Part shown: positions 56,001 to 64,000 of the stretch, piece by piece
How the letters are laid out: every line of letters starts with the position of its first letter
How positions within the stretch are numbered: the stretch's first letter is position 1
From: Robiginitomaculum_A sp036478535
GTDB taxonomy: Bacteria > Pseudomonadota > Alphaproteobacteria > Caulobacterales > Maricaulaceae
Assembly: GCA_965224735.1 (NCBI GenBank)
Contig: OZ245059.1
Location: 2,568,740-2,632,739, forward strand
Direction: 5' to 3'
Length of the DNA: 64,000 bases
Program-made: the position numbers and the translations under genes
Notes under the pieces: generated by a model
The model's input: the letters and a program-made list of their open reading frames with translations, nothing else
Database searches by the model: none
Told to the model about the DNA's origin: nothing

Positions 56001-56365
56001 AAAAGAATTTAAGCACAGCTTCCCAATAAATACAGTAAAAAAAAGTTAGGGCGCGGTTTCTAAGTTTATTCCCTTAAACTTCAACATAACTCTGTGTTTT
56101 GGTGCGGCATTGATCTCGTAGCTAAGATGCACTTCGGACATGGCTATGCGGGTGCTGAGCACATGCACGAGCCGTGGAGGTTTCTATCTCGCCTTGGGCA
56201 CGGGACAGCTCGCGCGCCCTGCTTCTATGACAGACTCTGAGTATATGTGAAAAATAGCCACCTAAGGCCGTAAGCCGGGCTTGACTTGACGCACGAGGGC
56301 GATTAAAGACCGCTTCTTGAACAATTTTGCGTATTTTGCGCATATGACCCCTTTTGGAGGCCCTT
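56001..56365. other. Intergenic region between CDF gene and rpmH
   Basis: This 365-nt divergent region must hold the promoters of the CDF gene and of rpmH. A GGAGG site is 7 nt before the rpmH ATG. A minus-strand open frame here (56122-56343) has no recognisable sequence and would overlap the rpmH promoter. I see no RNA gene that I can support. Confidence 0.5.
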
Positions 56366-56500
56366 ATGAAACGTACTTTTCAACCATCAAAGCTTGTGCG
56401 CGCACGTCGTCACGGTTTTCGCTCTCGTATGGCAACGAAATCTGGACGTCAGGTTCTAGCGCGTCGCCGTGCTAAAGGGCGTAAACGCTTGTCAGCATAG
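56366..56500 (+). CDS. rpmH: 50S ribosomal protein L34
   Basis: 44 residues, with KRTFQPSKLVRARRHGFRSR and a basic C-terminus (RRRAKGRKRLSA), an unmistakable L34. A strong GGAGG ribosome-binding site precedes the ATG. It begins the conserved rpmH-rnpA-yidC-engB cluster; rnpA starts 15 nt later. Confidence 0.98.
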   Translation: MKRTFQPSKLVRARRHGFRSRMATKSGRQVLARRRAKGRKRLSA

Positions 56501-56515
56501 CAAACAGAGTCAGTG

Positions 56516-56869
56516 ATGACGAAGAAACACCAAAAACTCGGTCGTTTGAGAAAACGGGCCGAGTTTTTATTTGTCGCTAACCGGCAATATGGCCGCTACC
56601 AAGCGCGGCCGACTGTTATTGTGCAAATTCGTCCAAACTTACTGCGCGAAGACGGTGTTAACGTCGGGTTTACAGCCACAAAAAGAATAGGTAATGCGGT
56701 TATTCGCAACAGGGCAAAACGGCGCCTGCGCGCCTGCGCGCAAGAGCTTCTACCCGCAAATGGCAAGCCTGGACATGATTATGTATTTATCGCCCGCGAA
56801 ACAACACCAAGCGCAGACTGGCCTGATTTGATAAAAGATGTAGAAAAAGCGCTTTTAAGACTGGCATAA
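56516..56869 (+). CDS. rnpA: Ribonuclease P protein component
   Basis: 117 residues from the ATG at 56516 (a GTG just before it is possible). It is the basic protein partner of the RNase P RNA in tRNA 5'-end maturation. The signature KRIGNAVIRNRAKRRLR (RNR motif) is intact, and the N-terminal RLRKRAEFLFVAN is typical. It lies between rpmH and yidC; no yidD gene intervenes, although many bacteria have one there. Confidence 0.95.
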   Translation: MTKKHQKLGRLRKRAEFLFVANRQYGRYQARPTVIVQIRPNLLREDGVNVGFTATKRIGNAVIRNRAKRRLRACAQELLPANGKPGHDYVFIARETTPSADWPDLIKDVEKALLRLA

Positions 56870-56933
56870 ATGGGTATAACGCCCCACATAGACATTTAAA
56901 CGGCAAAGCAATAAGCCGCATTAGAGGACTGTC

Positions 56934-58682
56934 ATGGACGACCAAAAACGATTTACATTGGCAATGGCATTGTCGGGGCTTATTTTAGCTGCTTATTTTT
57001 TCTTGTATTTAAAGCCTGCAGCTGAAAGAACTTCAATCGAAAAGAAAAAAGAAATTGAGGCTCTCAATCAACAAAAATTCGAACAAGTCGTACCACCCCA
57101 AGAACGCTCTGCCCTCATTACTGAAGGTACGCGCATTAAAATTGATAGCCCTAAACTCCACGGCTCTTTCTCCACAACGGGTATGCGGTTTGATGATCTC
57201 ACTCTTAAAGAGTATAAGCAAGAACTTGATCCCAATTCACCTGACGTCATTATGTTTACACCTGAAGGCGCTGAGCATGCATCCTATGTATTTGATAACT
57301 GGGTAGCAAACATTGGCGAGAGCGGAAGCGATCATCAGTGGGCCGTTATAAGTGGCACGGTCCTAACTATGGAAACCCCTGTCGTTTTGAAATATACAGC
57401 AGACAATTATACGGCGCAGCGTACGGTAAGCATTGATGATCATTATCTTATTACGCTCAAGGATGTTGTCACAAACACATCTAGCAAAGAAATATCTTTG
57501 GTGCGTAAAGGCACTGCCAAACAGCATGGTTTGCCAGATGATCTGACGAATTTTTATATTATCCAAGAAGGCCCAATTGCAATTGTTGATGATCACCTTG
57601 AAAAAATTAAATATAAGAAACTCGAAAAAAAAACCAAAGTCCAACATCAAGGCAAAGCTGGATGGGTTGGGCTAACCGATAGATATTGGCTCGCCGCCGC
57701 CATTGCGCCGCAAGACCAAAATATTACCGCTGATTTTGAAATGGAAATTATACAAGGCCAAAACGTATATGAAGCCAGTTATGCCACAAAGCCAATCACC
57801 TTTAGTCCTGGCGAAGCCAAGCAATCAACTGGCTATATTTACGCAGGTGCCAAAGAAAGGATTTTGCTCAAAACTTATGAAACAACACATGGCATTGCAC
57901 AGATGGAACGCGCCATTGACTGGGGAATATTTCGTATTTTGACCCGGCCTATGTCTTGGGCGCTGACAAAGCTTGGCGCTCTAACTGGAAACTTTGGGTT
58001 TGGCATTTTACTGCTAACTTTGGTCGTCAAAATTTTGCTCTTTCCGCTCAACAACAAAGCCTACGCATCCATGGCTAAAATGAAACTCGTGCAGCCAAAA
58101 CTTAAAAAACTGCAAGCTCGGTACGAAGATGACCGCGGAAAATTGCAACAAGAAATGATGGCGCTATATCGCAAAGAAGGAGTAAGTCCAGTAGCGGGTT
58201 GTCTTCCTATGATACCACAAGCGTTCATTTTCTTCGCCCTTTATAAATCCCTGTTTATCACCCTTGAAATGCGCCACGCGCCGTTCATTGGATATCTAAA
58301 AGATTTATCTGCCAAAGACCCGCTTTCTATTCTAAACGGATTTGGTGTTTTACCTTGGGACGCTGTTCCAATTGCAGCGATAAGCATTTTAGCTCTAGGG
58401 CCGCTTGCAATCATGTACGGCATTACAATGGGCCTTATGCAAACGCTCAATACACCACCAGCAGATAAAATACAGGCACGCCTTTTTCAACTTATGCCTA
58501 TATTCTTTACCTTCATTTTGGGCAGATTTGCGGCTGGTCTCTTATTGTACTGGGTATGGAATAATTTGCTAACTTTGATCCAGCAATATTACATCACCCG
58601 TAAATTTAAGGTCGAGACACCGCTTGATAAATTCTTTGCCAAGTTAAAGAGTAAAGAGACTAAATCTGCCAATGACGGATGA
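56934..58682 (+). CDS. yidC: Membrane protein insertase YidC
   Basis: 582 residues. An N-terminal anchor (about 9-25) precedes a large periplasmic domain (about 30-345). The conserved five-helix insertase core follows (MSWALTKLGALTGNFGFGILLLTL, ARYEDDRGKLQQEMMALYRKEGVSPVAGCLPM, then QYYITRKFK). It inserts proteins with or without SecYEG. The charged C-terminal loop residues are present. The next gene, engB, overlaps its 3' end by 11 nt. Confidence 0.97.
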   Translation: MDDQKRFTLAMALSGLILAAYFFLYLKPAAERTSIEKKKEIEALNQQKFEQVVPPQERSALITEGTRIKIDSPKLHGSFSTTGMRFDDLTLKEYKQELDPNSPDVIMFTPEGAEHASYVFDNWVANIGESGSDHQWAVISGTVLTMETPVVLKYTADNYTAQRTVSIDDHYLITLKDVVTNTSSKEISLVRKGTAKQHGLPDDLTNFYIIQEGPIAIVDDHLEKIKYKKLEKKTKVQHQGKAGWVGLTDRYWLAAAIAPQDQNITADFEMEIIQGQNVYEASYATKPITFSPGEAKQSTGYIYAGAKERILLKTYETTHGIAQMERAIDWGIFRILTRPMSWALTKLGALTGNFGFGILLLTLVVKILLFPLNNKAYASMAKMKLVQPKLKKLQARYEDDRGKLQQEMMALYRKEGVSPVAGCLPMIPQAFIFFALYKSLFITLEMRHAPFIGYLKDLSAKDPLSILNGFGVLPWDAVPIAAISILALGPLAIMYGITMGLMQTLNTPPADKIQARLFQLMPIFFTFILGRFAAGLLLYWVWNNLLTLIQQYYITRKFKVETPLDKFFAKLKSKETKSANDG

Positions 58683-59325
58683 TGAGAAAAATAAAGCTTT
58701 GATTGAAAGCGGCAGACTACTTTTCGCGCGCTCTACCGAATTTATGCTCAGTGTCGTTGGGCTTGAACATTTACCCAACGCCGATTTACCAGAAGTTTGT
58801 TTTGCAGGACGTTCAAATGTTGGAAAATCTAGCCTTATCAACGCGCTGAGCAATCAAAAAAACCTGGCCCGCGCCTCCAACACACCAGGGCGCACGCGCG
58901 AGCTTAACTATTTTGATCTGGGTGGACGTATTCGCATGGTGGATTTGCCAGGCTATGGCTATGCCCGCGCTTCTAAGGTGCACATAGAAAGCTGGACAAA
59001 GCTAACCCGGCGTTACTTGAAGGGTCGCGCCTGCCTGCGCCGCGTTTTTTTACTAATCGACTCGCGCCGCGGCATAAAAGACCCAGATTTGGAAATCATG
59101 GATATGCTTGATGACGCTGCAACGAGCTATCAAATCATATTGACCAAAATTGATAAATTAAAAAAAGGAGAGCGCGCGCGCGTTGAAACCGATACACTTA
59201 CCAAAATATGCAAACGGCCCGCCGCCTTCCCCACTCTCGTCCCTACATCATCTGTTAAGAAAAATGGGTTATCTCAATTAAAGGCTGAAATTGTTGGTTT
59301 AGCATTGCCAGATAATAGGGTATAA
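58672..59325 (+). CDS. engB: Ribosome-biogenesis GTPase EngB/YihA/YsxC
   Basis: 217 residues. G1 is GRSNVGKS at 46-53, G3 is DLPGYGYA and G4 is TKIDK. It is a small TRAFAC GTPase required for large-subunit ribosome assembly. Its position directly after yidC, overlapping it by 11 nt, is standard for alphaproteobacteria. argB follows 8 nt later, so all three may form one transcript. Confidence 0.96.
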   Translation: MTDDEKNKALIESGRLLFARSTEFMLSVVGLEHLPNADLPEVCFAGRSNVGKSSLINALSNQKNLARASNTPGRTRELNYFDLGGRIRMVDLPGYGYARASKVHIESWTKLTRRYLKGRACLRRVFLLIDSRRGIKDPDLEIMDMLDDAATSYQIILTKIDKLKKGERARVETDTLTKICKRPAAFPTLVPTSSVKKNGLSQLKAEIVGLALPDNRV

Positions 59326-59333
59326 AGCGCAGT

Positions 59334-60197
59334 ATGTTAAAACGCCGCAAAAATGATACTAGATGGGCAAGCGCTAAAACTTTGTCCGAAGCTCTGCCTT
59401 TTATTCAGCGCTATACGGGTAAAACGATTGTCATAAAATTTGGTGGCAATGCCATGGGCGATGCAAATCTAACCCGCGCTTTTGCCAATGATGTTGTGCT
59501 GCTTAGTCAATTTGGCCTGCGCCCCGTTGTGGTGCATGGCGGTGGCCCACAAATCGGTTCTATGCTCAAACGACTTGGTATTAAAAGCGAATTTAAAGAC
59601 GGACTACGCGTATCGGATTTGGAAACCGTAGAAGTGGCGGAAATGGTTCTCTCTGGCACAATTAATAAAAACCTTGTTGATGCGATTAACAAAGCGGGTG
59701 GGCGCGGCGTTGGTCTCTCTGGCAGGGATGCAGGCTTAATTACGGCAAAAAAATTGCATGATGATTTTGGTTTTGCTGGGCACCCAGAAAAAATTGATAC
59801 AAAAATAATAGAAACACTTGCCCGTTCAAACGACGGATTTATTCCTGTTATTTCGCCCATAAGCGCAGGGGCTGATGGCGAGATTTTTAACGTGAATGCG
59901 GATACGGCTGCGGGGGTACTTGCGAGCGCTTTAAACGCAACGCGGCTTATGCTTTTAACCGATATTGAAGGCGTAATGGACAGCAATGGCAATTTACTCA
60001 CAACCCTAAGCCCCGCCGACGTCGAAGGTCTTATCGCTGATGGCACGGCTAAAGGCGGCATGATTCCAAAACTAAAAACGGCTATAGATGCCTGCCAAGG
60101 CGGTGTTGACGCCGTTGTTATTTTGGATGGTCGCCGCTCGCACGGACTATTCGTCGAACTTTTTACAGATCAAGGTGCAGGCACCCTGATTACATAA
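59334..60197 (+). CDS. argB: Acetylglutamate kinase
   Basis: 287 residues. Second step of arginine synthesis, phosphorylating N-acetylglutamate. Substrate and ATP motifs are visible: KFGGNAMG, VVHGGGPQIGSML, and DIEGVMD with AKGGMIPKLKTAIDAC near the end. The N-terminal extension of about 25 residues (LSEALPFIQRYTGKT) is the arginine-sensitive type that forms hexamers. It follows engB by 8 nt, as often found in alphaproteobacteria. Confidence 0.96.
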   Translation: MLKRRKNDTRWASAKTLSEALPFIQRYTGKTIVIKFGGNAMGDANLTRAFANDVVLLSQFGLRPVVVHGGGPQIGSMLKRLGIKSEFKDGLRVSDLETVEVAEMVLSGTINKNLVDAINKAGGRGVGLSGRDAGLITAKKLHDDFGFAGHPEKIDTKIIETLARSNDGFIPVISPISAGADGEIFNVNADTAAGVLASALNATRLMLLTDIEGVMDSNGNLLTTLSPADVEGLIADGTAKGGMIPKLKTAIDACQGGVDAVVILDGRRSHGLFVELFTDQGAGTLIT

Positions 60198-60214
60198 CAA
60201 AAATTTATCAAATT

Positions 60215-61327
60215 ATGCATTTAAAACTTCTTATCCTTGCCTTTATGGCTCTCATATTTTCACCTTTCGCAAGTGCGCAAACGGATCAGAGCATACCCGC
60301 GCAAAAGCCTCTTACTTCAGAAGAGTCGCCTATTCCAGAAGAGCCCCCTACTCCAGAAGAACATGTATGGAAGATCTGCAATGAGACATCTTTCTTGCTT
60401 AGTGTCGCAACGGCCAATGTACCCAAGGGCAAAAGCGGCGCGCCGCTCACTGTACAAGGTTGGCACCGCTTAAGACCTGCGCAATGTAAAGAAATCAATG
60501 CTGAAAAAAGAACACCGCGTTTCGTTTATGCCCGCTCTTCCAAGCTTCACCAAGGCGGCATACGTGAGTGGAAAGGCCGTCATGAATATTGCATTGGTGA
60601 TGTTGATTTTACGGCAAAGACAGATATGTCCTGCGCCCTGCAAAAATTGTCATCAGCTAAGTTTTTGCGCATTATCCCATCAGAACAAAGAACGGTTTTC
60701 GTAGAACCTTCCAACTTTGGCAGTAAAGCCGAAACCGCGGGTTTGCAAAGGCTGCTTATGGATAATGGCTATAATATTAAGCGTGTTGATGGCTTTGACG
60801 GTAAACAAACGTCTAAAACCCTGAATAAATTCCTTAAAGATAATGATCTTAGCACCACAATAAGTACCGATGAAAAATACGCTGCCTTGACCAAAGACGC
60901 GGTCAAAAAAGTTGACAAGATTGGCATTACACTTTGCAATAAAACTAAAGAAAAAATATGGAGCGCAATAGCCTATCAAGGTGATGAGTGGATTGTCGCA
61001 AAAGGTTGGTGGCCTCTTGAAGCCCAGCAATGCATCCATCCATATACCAGTTCTTTGAAAAACAAAGAGACCTATATTTATGCACGGAAGGAACAAAGCG
61101 AGGGCGCGCTTAGCGCTCAAGATAGAATTTTGAAAGCCTCCACTAAAGAGGGGAGAAATTTTTGTATAGGTGAAGCCAAATTTTCTTCCACACGTCATAA
61201 GTTTTGTACGGATCAAGGCTATATATCTGCACGGTTTAAAAAGTTAGAAAACGACAAGGTTGGTGCTAAAATAAATTTCAATGATGCCGACTTTACCACT
61301 GGCGTCATAAGCAGTCTGCGCGATTAA
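60215..61327 (+). CDS. Secreted protein with two DUF1036 domains flanking a peptidoglycan-binding-like segment
   Basis: 370 residues with a signal peptide (ends PFASA-QT) and a Pro/Glu spacer (about 33-50). Two DUF1036 domains follow, at about 51-155 and 235-345. Each has the same cysteine pattern: C55, C91, C126, C140 and C241, C273, C317, C331. Each also has a GW-x8-C motif (GWHRLRPAQC; GWWPLEAQQC) and a YxYAR-type strand. Between them, about 172-212 (AGLQRLLMDNGYNIKRVDG) resembles a PG_binding_1 motif. DUF1036 has no known function. Tandem placement with pairs of likely disulphides suggests a periplasmic binding protein. The stop overlaps the next start. Confidence 0.75.
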   Translation: MHLKLLILAFMALIFSPFASAQTDQSIPAQKPLTSEESPIPEEPPTPEEHVWKICNETSFLLSVATANVPKGKSGAPLTVQGWHRLRPAQCKEINAEKRTPRFVYARSSKLHQGGIREWKGRHEYCIGDVDFTAKTDMSCALQKLSSAKFLRIIPSEQRTVFVEPSNFGSKAETAGLQRLLMDNGYNIKRVDGFDGKQTSKTLNKFLKDNDLSTTISTDEKYAALTKDAVKKVDKIGITLCNKTKEKIWSAIAYQGDEWIVAKGWWPLEAQQCIHPYTSSLKNKETYIYARKEQSEGALSAQDRILKASTKEGRNFCIGEAKFSSTRHKFCTDQGYISARFKKLENDKVGAKINFNDADFTTGVISSLRD

Positions 61328-62028
61328 TGCCGCTTTCACATATAACCGATTGGATATTTGATCTCGACAATACGCTCTACCGTGGCGATGTTGCGTTTTG
61401 GGCTCTGATGGATAAAAAAATTACAACTTATATTAGCCGCTATCTGGCCTTGCAGCCAACGAAGGCCAGAATTTTGCAAAAACAATATTTCACGGAGTAC
61501 GGAACCTCGCTCTCGGGCCTCATGGCCGTTCACGGTATGGATCCAACAAACTTTCTTGATTATGTCCATGATGTAGATTTAAGTATTCTTAAACCCGACC
61601 CACGCCTCAGAGAAGGCCTTCTTGCCCTGCCAGGCCGTAAATTTATTTTTACCAATGGCTCGCGTGGCCATGCCAAGAATGTTGGTGAGCACTTAAATGT
61701 CTATGATTTGTTTGATGGAATTTTTGCCATAGAAGATGCTGACTATACCCCCAAGCCGCAAAAATCACCTTATGAAAAATTCATAAAAAAATATGATATA
61801 GACCCAAAATTCGCTTTTATGGCAGAAGACAGCGCCCGCAATCTAGAAATCCCCAAAGCGATGGGCATGGTAACATTATTGGTAACCTCTGATGAAGATT
61901 GGTCCCATGAGCCCGCCGCAACGTGTCCTGTAAGCGGTCGGAATATTCCGCCATTTGTTGATATCCACACAGATGACTTACCAGGCTGTTTACTCGCCTT
62001 TATATCAAATTGCCCTCTTGCTCCGTAG
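61327..62028 (+). CDS. HAD-family pyrimidine 5'-nucleotidase-like hydrolase
   Basis: 233 residues. HAD motif I is FDLDNTLYRG with nucleophile D12 and acid/base D14. Motif II is in FTNGSRGHA, and motif III/IV in KPQKSPYEKF and AEDSARNLEIPKAMGM. This is subfamily IA variant 3, similar to the SDT1/YjjG-like pyrimidine 5'-nucleotidases common in alphaproteobacteria, often encoded near argB. Its ATG shares a base with the DUF1036 gene stop (TAATG). Confidence 0.88.
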   Translation: MPLSHITDWIFDLDNTLYRGDVAFWALMDKKITTYISRYLALQPTKARILQKQYFTEYGTSLSGLMAVHGMDPTNFLDYVHDVDLSILKPDPRLREGLLALPGRKFIFTNGSRGHAKNVGEHLNVYDLFDGIFAIEDADYTPKPQKSPYEKFIKKYDIDPKFAFMAEDSARNLEIPKAMGMVTLLVTSDEDWSHEPAATCPVSGRNIPPFVDIHTDDLPGCLLAFISNCPLAP

Positions 62029-62067
62029 GCCACTCGCTATTTAGTCTATCTCTCGCGCATTGCCATT

Positions 62068-62095
62068 GGCAATATCAAAAAGGCAATATCAAAAA
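62068..62095. repeat. 14-bp perfect tandem duplication
   Basis: GGCAATATCAAAAA occurs at 62068-62081 and 62082-62095 in the 170-nt gap before the membrane-protein gene. Nothing else is recognisable in that gap. Confidence 0.9.
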
Positions 62096-62198
62096 AAGTT
62101 GGAAGTAATGATCACATGGTAATACTCCCTTCAAAGCCAAACCTATTATTATTACGAACGCAAATTTACAAACCCTTTTTAATAGAGTATTTAAAGCT

Positions 62199-62735
62199 AT
62201 GATTATAACAGGTGTAAAAAAAGTTCTTTTAGGAGAACCTGGTTGGGAATATCATTTTGATCTCACCAAAACTGGCTTTTTGCACTCTTTTTTAGCGGTC
62301 ATACTTTATATACCGCTTAGTTTTATTATTGCCCGTGCCGCCGTTAAATATAATGACGTACTTGAACATATACCTTATAGCAAAATTACTTTGGTTTTAC
62401 TTTTTATTGCCCTTAGTTTTCCACTCATTGCTTATATTCTTGTTTCTATTTTCGACAAACAAGCCACGCTTTGTTCTTGGATAATCGTTCGGCATTGGAC
62501 CATACTTTTCGCGCTAGCCGTAATAGCTGCAGGATTTTCCCTTTATCTAATTGGATTACTTCCTTTTAGTGTCGCATTCTTCATTGGTATGAGTTGCTAT
62601 ATTGGGACGCTCGCCATTGATGTATTTTTAACGCGCCATGTTGCCAATTTTGATTGGATTGGCGCCGTATTTTCTGGCGTTCTCATCAGTGCAACCAATA
62701 TTATGATCTTACTCTTTAGTCTGAATTATTTATAA
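62199..62735 (+). CDS. Integral membrane protein, family not recognised
   Basis: 178 residues with about five hydrophobic helices (roughly 28-48, 62-85, 98-118, 122-143, 155-177) and short charged loops. There is no signal peptide and no motif I recognise. It is preceded by a long A/T-rich leader and its 3' end overlaps the convergent truA gene by 10 nt. A real gene is supported by length, hydrophobic pattern and absence of an alternative frame; no function is proposed. Confidence 0.65.
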   Translation: MIITGVKKVLLGEPGWEYHFDLTKTGFLHSFLAVILYIPLSFIIARAAVKYNDVLEHIPYSKITLVLLFIALSFPLIAYILVSIFDKQATLCSWIIVRHWTILFALAVIAAGFSLYLIGLLPFSVAFFIGMSCYIGTLAIDVFLTRHVANFDWIGAVFSGVLISATNIMILLFSLNYL

Positions 62736-63466
62736 GAAACCTTTGTTAAGTACAGCCCCTCAGGTGGCGCTATAGGGCTGCACGCTTTTCTATCGCGCGC
62801 CTCTAGCATTGCTTTAACGTGTGCACTCAACAATTTGCCCTGTCCAACCTGAGCAAGTGCGCCTGTGATTGAGCGGATCTGCCGATGCAAAAATGAACGC
62901 GCAACAGCATGGATATGAATTTCAGCGCCTACGCGCTCCACCTGTAAATCATCTAATGTTTTCACAGGGGATTTTGATTGACAGTTTTTATCGCGAAATG
63001 TTGTGAAATCATGCTCACCAATAAGCACGCCTGCAGCATGGTGCATCGCCTCAGCGTTCATGTTAACAGGAATACGCCAAATGCGCCCTTTATCCAAAGC
63101 AAGTTTTGGCCGGCGGTCAAGTATGCGGTAAAGATATTCTCTGCGCACAGCATCAAAACGGGCATTAAATTCAGCATCAACAACTTGCGCGTCCAGTATT
63201 GTAATGAGATGATCCGCTAGGTGATAATTTAGGCCATCGCGGACTTTGTCTGCGCGTAAGCCTTTGCGTAAATCTATATGCGCCACTTGTCCCAGTGCAT
63301 GCACGCCGCTATCGGTGCGCCCTGCGCCAAATACGGTTGGCCGTTTCCCGTCTATCGCTTGGCAAGCATCCGCTATGGCGCCCTGTACGCTTGGTTGATC
63401 CTTTTGTACCTGCCAACCCACATAAGGGCTGCCGTCATACTCAACGATAAGTTTGTAGCGTGTCAC
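62726..63466 (-). CDS. truA: tRNA pseudouridine(38-40) synthase TruA
   Basis: 246 residues from a GTG at 63466, whose GTGA overlaps the fmt stop codon; an in-frame ATG 24 nt upstream lies inside fmt and adds non-conserved residues. It isomerises uridines 38-40 in the anticodon arm. The catalytic aspartate is D52 in GAGRTDSGVHA, and the opening YKLIVEYDGSPYVGWQ is typical. It forms an operon with fmt, as in many alphaproteobacteria. The 3' end overlaps the convergent membrane-protein gene. Confidence 0.96.
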   Translation of the reverse strand: MTRYKLIVEYDGSPYVGWQVQKDQPSVQGAIADACQAIDGKRPTVFGAGRTDSGVHALGQVAHIDLRKGLRADKVRDGLNYHLADHLITILDAQVVDAEFNARFDAVRREYLYRILDRRPKLALDKGRIWRIPVNMNAEAMHHAAGVLIGEHDFTTFRDKNCQSKSPVKTLDDLQVERVGAEIHIHAVARSFLHRQIRSITGALAQVGQGKLLSAHVKAMLEARDRKACSPIAPPEGLYLTKVSYK

Positions 63467-64000
63467 AAGAGTATCTGTCCCGCCTCGCACGGATGGCCGC
63501 GCACATAATCCTCGGCGCTCATTTGGCCTTTGCCAGATGGTTGCACCCGAAGAAGACGAATAGATTTTTCCCCGCAGGCAATCAGCAAATTATCATCCAA
63601 GACTGCGCCCGCTGCGCCGCGTTTATCTTCAAGCTGCGCCAAGTGCACTTTTACCCGCACAGTCTTTTTGGACGTTGGTAGCTCGCACCACGCGCCTGGG
63701 AACGGAGACAGGCCGCGAATACACCGCTCAAGCTCTGCCGCAGGTTTTAAGAAATCAAGCCGGGCTTCTGTTTTGTCAATTTTAGCCGCATATGTTGGCT
63801 CCCCGCTTTGAGGGGTAGGCGTCAAAGCGCCGCGCTCCAACGCTGCTAGGGCTCGCGGCCAAAGCATTGCGCCAATGCGCGCAAGTTTATCATGCAAGCT
63901 CCCTGCCGTCTCGTTTCTTGCAAGAGAGATAGTTTCTGACAGCAAAATAGGCCCCATATCAAGGCCTTTTTCCATTTGCATGATTTGCGCCGCCGTCTCT
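63463..64000 (-). CDS. fmt: Methionyl-tRNA formyltransferase, C-terminal part (cut by window edge)
   Basis: The frame is open through the right edge of the window, so the gene starts outside. About 178 residues remain. ETAAQIMQMEKGLDMGP belongs to the end of the formyltransferase catalytic domain. The C-terminal OB-like tRNA-binding domain follows (SPFPGAWCELPT, VRVKVHLAQLE). It formylates initiator Met-tRNA. The ATG at 63981 is internal, not the start. The stop codon overlaps the truA start by 4 nt. Confidence 0.93.
   Translation of the reverse strand, partial: ETAAQIMQMEKGLDMGPILLSETISLARNETAGSLHDKLARIGAMLWPRALAALERGALTPTPQSGEPTYAAKIDKTEARLDFLKPAAELERCIRGLSPFPGAWCELPTSKKTVRVKVHLAQLEDKRGAAGAVLDDNLLIACGEKSIRLLRVQPSGKGQMSAEDYVRGHPCEAGQILL

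Noticed and set aside
56260..56330. GGCCGTAAGCCGGGCTTG looked like the 3' end of an RNase P RNA gene
   Set aside because: The other universally conserved RNase P RNA segments are not found nearby on either strand.
56122..56343. Minus-strand 73-codon frame upstream of rpmH
   Set aside because: Occupies the rpmH promoter region and has no recognisable sequence or start signal.
59507..60061. 184-codon open frame antisense to argB
   Set aside because: Composition follows the complementary strand of argB; no motif or start signal.

Overview
The window is a stretch of alphaproteobacterial chromosome with many free-living, probably marine, traits. The assignment rests on: a CckA-type hybrid histidine kinase; a recA promoter carrying the alphaproteobacterial LexA operator (GTTC-N7-GTTC); a DksA whose zinc-finger cysteines are mostly replaced, as is usual in this class; and generic gene content (secreted peptidases, TonB receptor, methylmalonyl-CoA mutase). 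Base composition looks A/T-leaning by eye. A lineage near Hyphomonadaceae/Maricaulales would fit, but that is inference.

Layout. 1-1654: a phage-type lysis cassette (holin-like/endolysin fusion, inner spanin, overlapping outer spanin) abutting rlmN. 1667-11045: mostly minus-strand housekeeping genes (rlmN, a DUF817 membrane protein, a VOC protein with a non-AUG start directly behind alaS, alaS, recA, cckA). 11202-25944: a peptidase-rich region with two tandem DUF885 lipoproteins, dksA, an orphan MoxR ATPase, a DUF1704 metallopeptidase, two M28 lipoproteins, two unusual glycosyltransferases, an M1 aminopeptidase and a DUF6702 protein. 26076-38725: methylmalonyl-CoA mutase (mutA-mutB), ferredoxin-NADP reductase, lptD, an Lrp regulator divergent from alanine dehydrogenase, a thiolase remnant and a very large MscS-type channel.

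38818-51746 is the most distinctive block: a complete respiratory nitrate reductase operon, narK1-narK2-narG-narH-narJ-narI, on the minus strand. A perfect FNR/DNR-type palindrome (TTGAC-CTAG-GTCAA) separates it from a divergent regulator gene. That regulator fuses an N-terminal NIT (nitrate/nitrite-sensing) domain to a CRP-type effector fold and helix-turn-helix, and ends in a four-cysteine tail. Downstream of narI an outer-membrane porin has its own FNR-type site (TTGAC-TTAG-ATCAA). No NarX/NarL pair is present in the window. I read this as a self-contained nitrate-respiration module: porin for outer-membrane entry, two NarK transporters, NarGHI with its NarJ chaperone, and one fused protein that may sense nitrate and directly drive transcription.

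51837-64000: a TonB-dependent receptor, a CDF metal exporter, the conserved rpmH-rnpA-yidC-engB-argB run, a secreted protein with two DUF1036 domains, a HAD nucleotidase, an unrecognised membrane protein, truA, and fmt running off the right edge.

Recurring sequence features are TAATG/TGATG stop-start junctions inside operons and short tandem duplications in gene leaders. I saw no tRNA, rRNA, CRISPR array or insertion sequence.
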